Below, piece after piece: positions 16,471-23,630 of a stretch of 26,580 nt of DNA. Location of the stretch: contig CAYMAN010000027.1 of assembly GCA_964388455.1 (NCBI GenBank), positions 1 to 26,580 of the forward strand. Direction: 5' to 3'. Source of the stretch: JBBRWO01 sp964388455 (GTDB lineage: Bacteria; Actinomycetota; Coriobacteriia; Anaerosomatales; JAAXUF01). Every line of letters starts with the position of its first letter. The first letter of the stretch is position 1. The notes below the pieces were generated by a model. It did no database searches. It was not told the origin of the DNA and saw only the letters and a program-made list of their open reading frames with translations. Made by a program: the position numbers and the translations under genes.

Positions 16471-17867
16471 CTCCGGCGCCTCGCCCATGACGGCTCGATG
16501 TTGAGCTCTTCCCGGTACTTGGCGACCGTCCTGCGTGCAACGGTGACACCTTCGTCGGAGAGCATCTCGGCCAGGCGCTGGTCGGAGAGGGGTTTGACCG
16601 CATCCTCGGCGAGCACCAGCTCACGTAGACGCTGCTTGATGCTGGTGGCGGCCACGTCCATTCCGCTGGTGGTCCGGTAGCCGCCGCTGAAGAAGTGCTT
16701 GAGCTCGAACAGGCCGTAGGGTGTGGCCATGTACTTGCCCGTGACCCCGCGCGAGACGGTCGAGAGATGCACGCCGAGTTCCACCGCAACATCTTCGAGT
16801 CGCAGCGGCCTGAGTAGCCCGTGTCCGTCTTCGAAGAACTCGAACTGGACCTCGAGGATGATCTGCGTGATGCGCGTGACGGTGTCCTTGCGTCGGTCGA
16901 CGTTCTTGATGAAGCTTTCGGCCGAGCGGATCTTATCCTTGAGGTACTTGCGGGTTTCGTCGTCTGCAGAGGAGCCGCTGCGCAACATGGAACGATAGCG
17001 GGGTGAGACTCGCAGCGTGGGTATCGCCTCGTTGTTCGAGGTGATGACCCACTCGTCGTCGAACCGGCGGATCGTGACATCGGGAACGATGTAGCCCGGT
17101 GATGGTCCCGGAGAGAACGCTCCTGCGGGCCTCGGGTTGAGCACCTTCAGGATCTCGACGAGCCGTCGGATCTCGGCCTCATCGACCTTGAGTGCCCGCG
17201 CGACCTTTCGATAGTGGTTGGCCGCGACGTCATCGAGGTGATCGCGCACGATGACGAGGAGCAGAGGCTCGTCGATATCAAGCGATTCAAGCTGAAGGCA
17301 GAGCGCCTCTGTGAGATCCCGGGCTCCGACACCCGGTGGATCCAGCTGCTGAACCGCACGCAGGCCCTCCTCGGCCTCGGCAAGCGTCACGCCGACAAGA
17401 TTGGCGACCTCCTCGAGCGAGCCGACGAAGAACCCGTCGTTATCAAGCGAGCCGACCACGGCCTTGGCCGCATTCTCTACGTCCTCGGTCACATCGAGCA
17501 GCGAGAGTTGCTCGAGCAGATAGTCGTCGAACGATTGAACGCCGCCGACGAAGTCCTCCGTGTTTGTCTGTTCAGCGTTGGGGTCGCGCGGCGCACTCTG
17601 ATCCGTGGTGTCGAGATCCTCATACATCTCGAGCCACTCGTCCCAGGAGCGTTCATCGACCGGCTCCTCGGGAGCCTCTTCGCCCTCAGCGGGCTCGCTA
17701 TCGGTCTCATCGACTTCGAGGACCGGATTCTCGAGCATCTCGACTTCTATCATCTGCTGGAGCTCGGTCACCGGCATGGCGAGAATCGCCAGCCCCTGAT
17801 ACACCTGTGGGGACAGCGTCACTTTCTGGCGTAGATCTGATCGCTGTGAGAGTTCCAAAGTACTCAC
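16467..17867 (-). CDS. rpoN: RNA polymerase sigma-54 factor RpoN
   Basis: The full set of sigma-54 regions is present in 466 aa. Region I (1-50) has the LSPQVYQGLAILAMPVTELQQMIEVEMLENPVLE pattern that binds activator and -12 DNA. Region II (51-100) is acidic. The core-binding domain has LDPPGVGARDLTEAL and AANHYRKVARAL; a helix-turn-helix lies at EDVAVELGVHLSTVSRGVTGKYM; and the RpoN box is ARRTVAKYRE (444-453), binding -24. The start is GTG 17867, with a possible TTG at 17858 (GGGGGTGAG upstream); a palindrome overlaps this start. Sigma-54 is uncommon in Actinomycetota. It is coupled to a kinase and an activator gene. Its promoter carries a CsoR/CstR-like inverted repeat. Confidence 0.96.
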   Translation of the reverse strand: MSTLELSQRSDLRQKVTLSPQVYQGLAILAMPVTELQQMIEVEMLENPVLEVDETDSEPAEGEEAPEEPVDERSWDEWLEMYEDLDTTDQSAPRDPNAEQTNTEDFVGGVQSFDDYLLEQLSLLDVTEDVENAAKAVVGSLDNDGFFVGSLEEVANLVGVTLAEAEEGLRAVQQLDPPGVGARDLTEALCLQLESLDIDEPLLLVIVRDHLDDVAANHYRKVARALKVDEAEIRRLVEILKVLNPRPAGAFSPGPSPGYIVPDVTIRRFDDEWVITSNNEAIPTLRVSPRYRSMLRSGSSADDETRKYLKDKIRSAESFIKNVDRRKDTVTRITQIILEVQFEFFEDGHGLLRPLRLEDVAVELGVHLSTVSRGVTGKYMATPYGLFELKHFFSGGYRTTSGMDVAATSIKQRLRELVLAEDAVKPLSDQRLAEMLSDEGVTVARRTVAKYREELNIEPSWARRRR

Positions 17868-17879
17868 CCCCGGTGAGTA
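17861..17879. repeat. Perfect 8-3-8 inverted repeat at the rpoN start codon
   Basis: TACTCACC-CCC-GGTGAGTA is a perfect inverted repeat that contains GTG 17867 and the GGGGGTGAG ribosome-site-like segment. In the mRNA it would fold into a stem that hides the start; in DNA it could bind a dimeric protein. Either way it can affect rpoN expression. Confidence 0.55.
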
Positions 17880-17912
17880 GGCCGCACAGAGAAGTCGGCG
17901 GAGCTTGCAAAA

Positions 17913-17932
17913 AGTATACCACCGTGTGGTAT
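17913..17932 (-). promoter_or_regulatory. CsoR/CstR-like operator overlapping a -10 element, upstream of rpoN
   Basis: On the minus strand ATACCAC-ACG-GTGGTAT (17932..17916) is a perfect 7-3-7 inverted repeat whose right arm overlaps TATACT (17918..17913). The start site would be near 17906, about 39 nt before GTG 17867. It has the same layout as the site upstream of ccdA, with core ATACC-N7-GGTAT. The region between the EamA stop (17971) and rpoN holds nothing else obvious. Confidence 0.6.
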
Positions 17933-17970
17933 TCCCAGACATCGATGACCTGCGAGGATTGTGTGTGGAA

Positions 17971-18957
17971 TCATTCCTGCGGTGGCAGAATGGGAACGGG
18001 CTGGCGCTCGGGCAGTTGCACCACCGCGATGGCAGCAATGACGAGTGCTCCGCCGAGGATCTGCATCGGGCTGAGGGCAGTGCCGAACAGATAGTAAGCT
18101 CCGACCGCCGCCAGTACGGGCTCCACGGTCGACGTGACCGTTGCGTTGGTGGGCGCAATGTGCCGCAAGGCGGTCAGGAACGCCGTGAAGGGAATGATGG
18201 TGCTGACCACCGCGATAAACAGCACCGCTAACGCAGTCTTCGCATCCAGCAGAAGCGAGAGCACCGGCTTCACGCCGAGCACTGCGAACCAGAAGATGGT
18301 CGCAAACGCGAGTCCCCAGACGAGCGTGGTGTAAGGCGGATAACGACGGGCGGCCACTGAGCCCATCAACGAGTACGCCGCAAAGAACACTGCCGAAAGC
18401 AGTCCCCAGAGCACCCCCGCTGGTGGTATGGAGAGACCGTCACCACCGATAGCACCGACCACCAGCGCGCAGCCGAGGACCGATAATGTCACACCTACCG
18501 GCAGTGCCCAGGTGAGCTTGTGCCGCAAGAACACCACACTGAACGCAAGCACCAGCACGGGGGCGAGATACTCAAGCAGAATCGCTGTCGCCGGATCGTG
18601 TGTGATCGAGATGGTCTTGAAGTAGGTATAGTGAACCATCGCCAAGCCCGCAACACCGAACACCGCGAAGAAGGGCACTTCGCGTAGCTCGATTCTCAGG
18701 TCACCCCTGCGAAAGACGGCCAGGTACCCCACAAGCAGCACGAACGCACTGAAGGCTCGCGCGCCGGACAACGCCGTCGGTTCGACCACTATCCCAAGGG
18801 GCGCCACCAGCCAGTCGCTTGTTGCGAGCGAAGGTGATGTGAACAGCCAGTCGGCAGTCAAGCCACCCGTCGCCCAACAGGCAGCTGCCAAGAGCGCAAG
18901 CAGGTAGCCGGTGAGAGACGACCGTTCGACTGCTCGTACTCTACGTCCCTGAGCCAC
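17971..18957 (-). CDS. EamA/DMT-family transporter
   Basis: A 328-aa drug/metabolite transporter with ten hydrophobic segments arranged as two EamA repeats. The first (about 15-150) includes ALLAAACWATGGLTADWLF and ITHDPATAILLEYLAPVLVLAFSVVFLRHKLTW. The second (about 180-315) includes GLLSAVFFAAYSLMGSVAARRY and TNATVTSTVEPVLAAVGAYYLFGTALSPMQILGGALVIAAIAVV, the terminal signature of the family. GTG 18957 overlaps the CDF exporter gene by 17 nt, with GAGGAG four nt upstream. Coupled to the metal exporter, it may share its regulation. Substrates of this family range from amino acids to drugs and cannot be predicted here. Confidence 0.92.
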   Translation of the reverse strand: MAQGRRVRAVERSSLTGYLLALLAAACWATGGLTADWLFTSPSLATSDWLVAPLGIVVEPTALSGARAFSAFVLLVGYLAVFRRGDLRIELREVPFFAVFGVAGLAMVHYTYFKTISITHDPATAILLEYLAPVLVLAFSVVFLRHKLTWALPVGVTLSVLGCALVVGAIGGDGLSIPPAGVLWGLLSAVFFAAYSLMGSVAARRYPPYTTLVWGLAFATIFWFAVLGVKPVLSLLLDAKTALAVLFIAVVSTIIPFTAFLTALRHIAPTNATVTSTVEPVLAAVGAYYLFGTALSPMQILGGALVIAAIAVVQLPERQPVPILPPQE

Positions 18958-19885
18958 GGGACTCCTCGATGGTCTTGGCTTGCTGGTACTCGTCGTAGGG
19001 CTCGAGATGCGCTATCACGTCGACTATCTGCTGATACTGCTTGGCGAGCGTGACCTCGACGGCCTCAGCGATGTCGTGGCCCTCGGCGACAGTGACCCCC
19101 GGATCGACCTGAACATGGAGATCCACATATACCTCGGACTCGGAGCCGCGGGTTCGGATGTGATGACAACCCAAGACACCGGGAACCGAGAGTGCAACGG
19201 CACAGATGTCTTCAGCCGGTATGCGCATAGAGTCTGAAAGCGTTGCGCTCGCGTGTCGAAAGACGCCCCATGCCGTATACACGATCGCGCACGTCACCAG
19301 TAACGCCACGATCGGATCGGCCAAAGGGAGACCGAGCTTGACCAGCACGAGGCTGACGATGACGCCGATGCTGACGATTGCGTCTGAAGCGGTATGACTG
19401 GCATCAGCGACCAGGATCGAACTGCCCAGCTTGCGGCCGACCTTGCGCTCCCAGTACGTGACTCCCAGATTGACTGCAAGGGTGCCGAGCATGACAACGA
19501 AGGACATGGTGCTGACCGTAGGCGGTTCGCCACCACCGATCAGTCCGGCGACGGCTTCGCTGCCGATCCGGTAGGCGGCGAACAGTAGCATTGCACCGAT
19601 CACTGCGGAGGCATACGTCTCATACTTGCCGTGGCCATAGGGGTGGTCTTCGTCTGCCGGTCGCCCGGCGAAGCCCATTCCCACTAGACCGACCACGTTG
19701 CTCGCACCGTCGAACAGTGAGTGGAAGCCGTCAGCCTGCATAGCGGTCGAACCGCTGACGATGCCCCATGCGAGCTTCGCCGACGCGACAGCGATGTTCA
19801 GGAACAGAATGATCCACAGGATCCGCCTGATCTCCCTGATTCTGTTCGCACCCGCAGCAGCGTCCGCTGGTCGTGTATAGCCCAA
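18941..19885 (-). CDS. CDF-family cation efflux transporter
   Basis: A 314-aa proton-coupled divalent-metal exporter. Six TM segments are visible. The metal site is HxxxD in TM2 (ADGFHSLFDGASN) and HxxxD in TM5 (ADASHTASDAIVS), the HD-HD set of CzcD/ZRC1-like Zn/Co/Cd exporters, unlike the DD-HD set of YiiP. The DHPYGHGKYE loop and the C-terminal cytoplasmic ferredoxin-like domain (CHHIRTRGSESEVYVDLHVQVDP...) are present. I chose TTG 19885 with GAGGGG upstream; the longer frame to 19957 would translate the operator palindrome. It is divergent from the CsoR/CstR-family gene, 98 nt apart, and almost certainly under its control. Zinc is the first guess for the substrate; iron or copper/silver (less usual) cannot be excluded. 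Confidence 0.92.
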   Translation of the reverse strand: MGYTRPADAAAGANRIREIRRILWIILFLNIAVASAKLAWGIVSGSTAMQADGFHSLFDGASNVVGLVGMGFAGRPADEDHPYGHGKYETYASAVIGAMLLFAAYRIGSEAVAGLIGGGEPPTVSTMSFVVMLGTLAVNLGVTYWERKVGRKLGSSILVADASHTASDAIVSIGVIVSLVLVKLGLPLADPIVALLVTCAIVYTAWGVFRHASATLSDSMRIPAEDICAVALSVPGVLGCHHIRTRGSESEVYVDLHVQVDPGVTVAEGHDIAEAVEVTLAKQYQQIVDVIAHLEPYDEYQQAKTIEESRGSGT

Positions 19886-19917
19886 GCTTCCCCCCTCAGA
19901 GACATCGCTTGCCTTGA

Positions 19918-19934
19918 ATACCCCTCGGGGGTAT
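19918..19934. promoter_or_regulatory. CsoR/CstR operator between the CDF gene and the csoR-like gene
   Basis: ATACCCC-TCG-GGGGTAT is a perfect 7-3-7 inverted repeat in the 98-nt divergent region. It matches the classic TACCC...GGGTA operator of CsoR/CstR repressors. On the minus strand its right arm runs into TATTCA (a -10-like hexamer for the CDF gene), and on the plus strand into TATCGT (for the repressor gene). It can thus repress both directions. Confidence 0.75.
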
Positions 19935-19983
19935 CGTGAATGTGTAGTTGAGAGCATACCGTACCCGAGAGGGCTGAGCTAAC

Positions 19984-20280
19984 ATGACCGAAATCAACGC
20001 ACTCATCACCGACGAGGTCGAGCGGACTCGAATCATCAACCGTCTTCGCCGTCTCGAGGGTCAGATTCGCGGGCTTCAGACGATGATCGAGTCGGGTAAG
20101 GATTGCGACGCCGTTCTGACACAGGTCATGGCGGCAAAATCGGCCCTCAATCAGGTCGGGCTGCACATCATCGGGCATTCCATGAAGCGGTGCCTGATCG
20201 ACGATACGGCAGAATCGCGTGACGAGGTCATCGACCAGGCGATCGCGACCTTCCTCAAGTACTCCAACTGCGTCAAGTAG
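19984..20280 (+). CDS. CsoR/CstR (DUF156)-family repressor lacking the copper-ligand His
   Basis: A 98-aa all-helical DNA-binding sensor. It has the family core RLRRLEGQIRGLQTMIESGKDCDAVLTQVMAAKSALNQVG. Cys41 and Cys70 are 29 residues apart, exactly as in CsoR (Bacillus C45/C74). The position of the copper ligand His (C minus 4) is Ser66, with His65 one residue earlier. Two Cys without that His is the pattern of CstR persulfide sensors, and GKDC-DAVLTQ resembles them closely. The C-terminus adds Cys96. ATG 19984 is preceded by AGAGGG. Divergent from a CDF exporter with an operator between them; followed by a ferrochelatase-like gene 9 nt away. Copper or sulfane-sulfur sensing cannot be separated by sequence alone. 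Confidence 0.93.
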   Translation: MTEINALITDEVERTRIINRLRRLEGQIRGLQTMIESGKDCDAVLTQVMAAKSALNQVGLHIIGHSMKRCLIDDTAESRDEVIDQAIATFLKYSNCVK

Positions 20281-20289
20281 GGCGTCACA

Positions 20290-21528
20290 ATGCAGGAGAT
20301 CGCAGTCACATGGATCACGCTCGTCGTGGCTGCTTTCGCCGTTGGCGCGTGCACCGTTGCCATATTGGTCGTTCGACGTTCCACTGAGCCCATATTCGCG
20401 GCCCTGGGGACGGTGTCGCTCGTCACCGGCGGCTGGGCATTCGCGTTGATCAGCGAGTCATATACCCGACTCGATGCGGTGATCTACTCGCTCGCACTCG
20501 CAGTCGCATCGGCGGTTGGCGGCTACGCGCTCGCGTCCACTCTTCTTGGATTGCTCGCCCGCACAGAGCCTGTGACGCTACTCGGAGTCGAACTTGGGCC
20601 CGATGTCGGCCAGGCGGCTTTGGTCATTCTCGGCGAGGACGAGCCGACCTTCTACGACGAGGGTGCAACGGCGACAGCGCTCGACCGCCTTTCCGACGAG
20701 GGTCTACTCAACGCGTCGATCGCGCTTCTTCCCTTCCTCTTCATGGCGCAGAAGGCCAGGTATCGGGCTGCGGGAGGAACAAGTCGAGCGGCTCGGCAAC
20801 TCGACGCACTCGCCGAGCACGTCGAAAGCGCACTCGCCACTTCCCCGTTCGGGCAGGTCGGCTCCGCTTCCGTGGAGGGACGCCGCGGTCTGGAGCAAGC
20901 TGTGGTGAGCGCCGCACAGCGTGGATTCCGCAGAATCGTCGTCGCGGAGGCGGTGGTCGGTGCATCATCGGAGCTGGACCGCGGAAAACGTCGCGTCGAT
21001 GCCCTACGACTGTCCGATCATGGCGTACACATCGCCTACACCGACGTATTGTCCGATTCTGATCGCATCGCGGCCCTGGTGGCGACGAGAATCATGGGTG
21101 TCGCCGGCGACGCTGCAATCACCGGCGTGGTGCTCGCGGGTGCCGCGCAGCCGGATCGCCGCTCCAAGGATATGCGCGAATTCGATGAGCAGGAGTCGTC
21201 GTTCCTGAATCGGGTCCGGATGCGGCTCATCGAGCGCGGGCTGGCGGAGACACATGTCCGTATCGCGTGGGTGGAATGGCGAACGCCTGACGTCACCTCG
21301 GCGGTGCGGCACCTTGCGGCACTGGGATGTTCGAGGATCGTGGTTTCCCCCGCATGCTTCCCTCTCGACACGATCCGGTCCACGCTCGACATCGAGATAG
21401 CAGTGCGTCAGGCGAGACTGAATCCTTCGATCACGACGATCACACTCTCCGGGTACGCCACAGACCCGGCGTTTGCCGAGGAGATCAGAGGCCGCGCACT
21501 CCGCGCGCTTGCGACCGTGGGCTCGTAA
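20290..21528 (+). CDS. Membrane-anchored ferrochelatase-like protein without catalytic residues
   Basis: Length 412 aa. Residues 1-92 form three hydrophobic helices (about 7-28, 35-54, 64-88), absent from ordinary ferrochelatases. Residues 105-400 follow the two-lobe chelatase order: VILGEDEPTF, then ARYRAAGGTSRAARQLDALAEHVESAL (ferrochelatase RY-GG-S...Q..L motif), then GVVLAGAAQPDRR at the place of the catalytic AHGLP-type loop, and SRIVVSPACFPLDTIRSTLDIE at the place of the FxxDxxETLxEID motif. The invariant His is replaced (AGAAQP) and the Glu of ETL is Ser. So catalysis of iron insertion as in HemH is doubtful; a binding or regulatory role is possible. ATG is 9 nt after the repressor stop, so likely co-transcribed. 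Confidence 0.7.
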   Translation: MQEIAVTWITLVVAAFAVGACTVAILVVRRSTEPIFAALGTVSLVTGGWAFALISESYTRLDAVIYSLALAVASAVGGYALASTLLGLLARTEPVTLLGVELGPDVGQAALVILGEDEPTFYDEGATATALDRLSDEGLLNASIALLPFLFMAQKARYRAAGGTSRAARQLDALAEHVESALATSPFGQVGSASVEGRRGLEQAVVSAAQRGFRRIVVAEAVVGASSELDRGKRRVDALRLSDHGVHIAYTDVLSDSDRIAALVATRIMGVAGDAAITGVVLAGAAQPDRRSKDMREFDEQESSFLNRVRMRLIERGLAETHVRIAWVEWRTPDVTSAVRHLAALGCSRIVVSPACFPLDTIRSTLDIEIAVRQARLNPSITTITLSGYATDPAFAEEIRGRALRALATVGS

Positions 21529-21536
21529 GCTGCACC

Positions 21537-22259
21537 CTACTTGGCCTTGCAGCGCTCCCAGTTCCACGACTGCATCATGCGAATCTGCGGATAGCGGACC
21601 GCATAGCGCAGGGCCACCGAGAGGCCGCCGCGTCCGGCTTCGGCCCTGGTCTCGAGATTGTCGATGCTGGTCCGCAAGTCCTCGATCGATGTTCCCCTGA
21701 AGACCGTATATCCCTTACCGATCGCCTTGCACACATGAGCGTCAGAACCGCCGGTCGCGGCGATGCCATGCCCTCCCGCCAGTGCCTTAGCGGCGAGTTT
21801 GTTGGCGTAGATGAGGTACGGCGACGAGTTGTATACCTCGAGCGCCTTGAACGCGAGATCGTTGAGCGCTCCGCCGACGCTGTTGAGCCCAAAGGGGCCG
21901 AACGCTTGATTGGCGAACGGGTGCGCGATGACCGCGACACCGCCCTGCTCCTCGATCGCCCGGATGGTGTCGGCGGCCGACATGCCTGCCCGAACGTCCT
22001 CTTGCAGAAAGAGCCCGAGGATATGACCGTCCTTGGAGGATACCTCCTCGCCGATGACGACCTCGAAGTCGTAGAGCTCGGAGAGCGACTTGGCGAACAG
22101 CGCGCCCTCGATGGTGTTGTGATCGGTGATGGCGATGATATTGAGGTCAGTGTGGTTCTGCACGTACTCCATGATCTCCGGGATCTTGGCCAGACCATCA
22201 CTGTGGTCTGAATGAATGTGCAGATCCGCCTTGCCCCACACTTCAGCTTGTGTGCTCAC
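21537..22259 (-). CDS. PHP-domain metal-dependent phosphoesterase
   Basis: A 240-aa soluble phosphoesterase of the PHP family with all four metal motifs: DLHIHSDHSDG (about 12-22), ITDHNTIEG (about 44-52), GEEVSSKDGHILG (about 70-82), IAHPF (about 115-119) and GSDAH (about 174-178). Trinuclear metal binding follows from the family. GTG 22259 has GAGGGG upstream at a long spacing (12 nt). It converges with the plus-strand chelatase-like gene, with 8 nt between the stops. A 202-nt interval separates it from the aminotransferase gene, so it may have its own promoter. Substrate unknown; family members include histidinol phosphatases and nucleases of short nucleotides. Confidence 0.9.
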   Translation of the reverse strand: MSTQAEVWGKADLHIHSDHSDGLAKIPEIMEYVQNHTDLNIIAITDHNTIEGALFAKSLSELYDFEVVIGEEVSSKDGHILGLFLQEDVRAGMSAADTIRAIEEQGGVAVIAHPFANQAFGPFGLNSVGGALNDLAFKALEVYNSSPYLIYANKLAAKALAGGHGIAATGGSDAHVCKAIGKGYTVFRGTSIEDLRTSIDNLETRAEAGRGGLSVALRYAVRYPQIRMMQSWNWERCKAK

Positions 22260-22461
22260 GATGAACGGAGTCCCCTCGCTGTGAGTCGTGGTTGGCGACT
22301 CGTTGATAACCAGTATCCACTAGCAAGGCGCGAACCAACTACGCGACCGGCCAGTGTCGATACTCTCAGTGTATCGGCGCCCCGCGCCGTCCGCTACAGC
22401 ACCGTTTGGTCGAACGGTCACATTGACAAGACCAGCGCTCGGATAGTCCGACGAATGACCG
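22260..22461. other. Intergenic region with small inverted repeats
   Basis: No gene is seen. ACCGTT-TGGTCG-AACGGT (22401-22418) is a perfect 6-6-6 inverted repeat, and CGATAC...GTATCG (22353-22371) is another imperfect one, which on the minus strand contains a TACACT hexamer that could be the -10 of the PHP gene. No -35 or terminator run is convincing. Confidence 0.35.
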
Positions 22462-23616
22462 CTACAAGCGTCCCGCCCACTGTCGCAGTCTGGCGACACC
22501 TTCACGCAGGTTCTCGATGTCGGTTCCATAGCTGAATCGCAAGAACCCTTCACCTCCATCGCCAAAATCGACCCCTGGCGCGCAGGCGACTCCGGCCTCC
22601 TCCAGCAGGCGGCGGCACAGGGCGAGCGAATCGCTCCCCCACACACGGGCATCCGCGAACACGTAGAACGCGCCGCAGGGTTCACAGTCGATGGTGAGCC
22701 CCAGGTCGCGCAGCGCGGGAACCAGATACTGTCGGCGCTCGTCGTAGATGGCCCGCATGCGCGCCACATCCGGTGCCGCCTGTGTCAAGGCGGCGACGGC
22801 TGCATGTTGGACGAACGCATTGGCCGCAAGGAAGAAGTTCTGCTGGATCTTCTCGGCGGCGCGGACGAACTCGGGCGGCGAGATCAGGTAGCCGAGACGC
22901 CAGCCCGTCATCGCGTATGTCTTGGAGAAGCCGTTCAGCACGAAGGCGCGGTCCGTATACGAGAGAATCGTCCGGTCGGGCCCGCAGAAATCCAGCCCGT
23001 GATAGATCTCGTCGCTGGCGATGTAGACACCGGTCTCCTTGGCGATGGCGGCGAGCGCAGTAAGGTCGCCGTCGCCCAGAACCGCGCCGGTGGGATTGCC
23101 CGGCGAGTTGATCATGATGGCCTTGGTGCGCGGGCCGATGGCGGCGCGAATCTCCTCCGGTCGACACCTGAAACCGTCGGTTGCGCGTGCCGGCACCAGC
23201 TTCGGCACGCCACCGAGGAAGTTCACGTAGTTGGGATACGCCGGGTAGCAGACATCGGGCATAATGACTTCGTCGCCGGGATCGAGCAGCGCGCCGAAGA
23301 GCAGCAGCATCGCGGGCGAAGTGCCCTGGGTCACCACGATGTTCTCGGGATCGACCGCGACGTTGTACTGCGCGGCGTAGTGGGCGCAGAGCGCGTTTCG
23401 CAGCAGCGGAAGCCCCAACGACTGTGTGTAATGGGTGCTGCCGTCAGCCATCGCCGCCTCTGCAGCGCGCGTGATGACATCCGGTGTGGGGAAATCTGGG
23501 TCGCCGATCTCGAGTCGGACGATGCTGCGCCCCTGCGCCTCGAGCTCCTTGGCTCGCGCCACCAGATCCATGACCACGAACGGCCGAATCGCTTGCGCCC
23601 TGCGGGATACCTCCAT
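22462..23616 (-). CDS. Class I/II PLP-dependent aminotransferase
   Basis: A fold-type I aminotransferase of 384 aa, full length for the AspC/AAT-like group I family. Key residues are visible: substrate and PLP-binding GDPDFPTP at the N-terminus, TQGTSPAMLLL, INSPGNPTGAVL (Asn of NPTG), ASDEIYHGLDF (Asp/Tyr), the Schiff-base Lys in NGFSKTYAMTGWRLGY, and the C-terminal Arg in FLRFSYGTD. ATG 23616 has GGAG 8 nt upstream. It lies 14 nt after the radical SAM gene and is probably the third gene of that operon. Substrate unknown (aspartate, aromatic or methionine-like amino acids are typical). Confidence 0.94.
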   Translation of the reverse strand: MEVSRRAQAIRPFVVMDLVARAKELEAQGRSIVRLEIGDPDFPTPDVITRAAEAAMADGSTHYTQSLGLPLLRNALCAHYAAQYNVAVDPENIVVTQGTSPAMLLLFGALLDPGDEVIMPDVCYPAYPNYVNFLGGVPKLVPARATDGFRCRPEEIRAAIGPRTKAIMINSPGNPTGAVLGDGDLTALAAIAKETGVYIASDEIYHGLDFCGPDRTILSYTDRAFVLNGFSKTYAMTGWRLGYLISPPEFVRAAEKIQQNFFLAANAFVQHAAVAALTQAAPDVARMRAIYDERRQYLVPALRDLGLTIDCEPCGAFYVFADARVWGSDSLALCRRLLEEAGVACAPGVDFGDGGEGFLRFSYGTDIENLREGVARLRQWAGRL

Positions 23617-23630
23617 TGCGGGTGCTCCTC

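Noticed and set aside
19886..19957. A longer start for the CDF transporter at 19957
   Set aside because: It would translate the operator repeat and its residues do not resemble CDF N-termini; TTG 19885 has GAGGGG upstream.
21529..21536. Shared bidirectional terminator between convergent genes
   Set aside because: Only 8 nt separate the stops and no hairpin is seen there.
22401..22418. Terminator after the aminotransferase gene
   Set aside because: The stem is only 6 bp with a 6-nt loop and no T tract follows on the minus strand.
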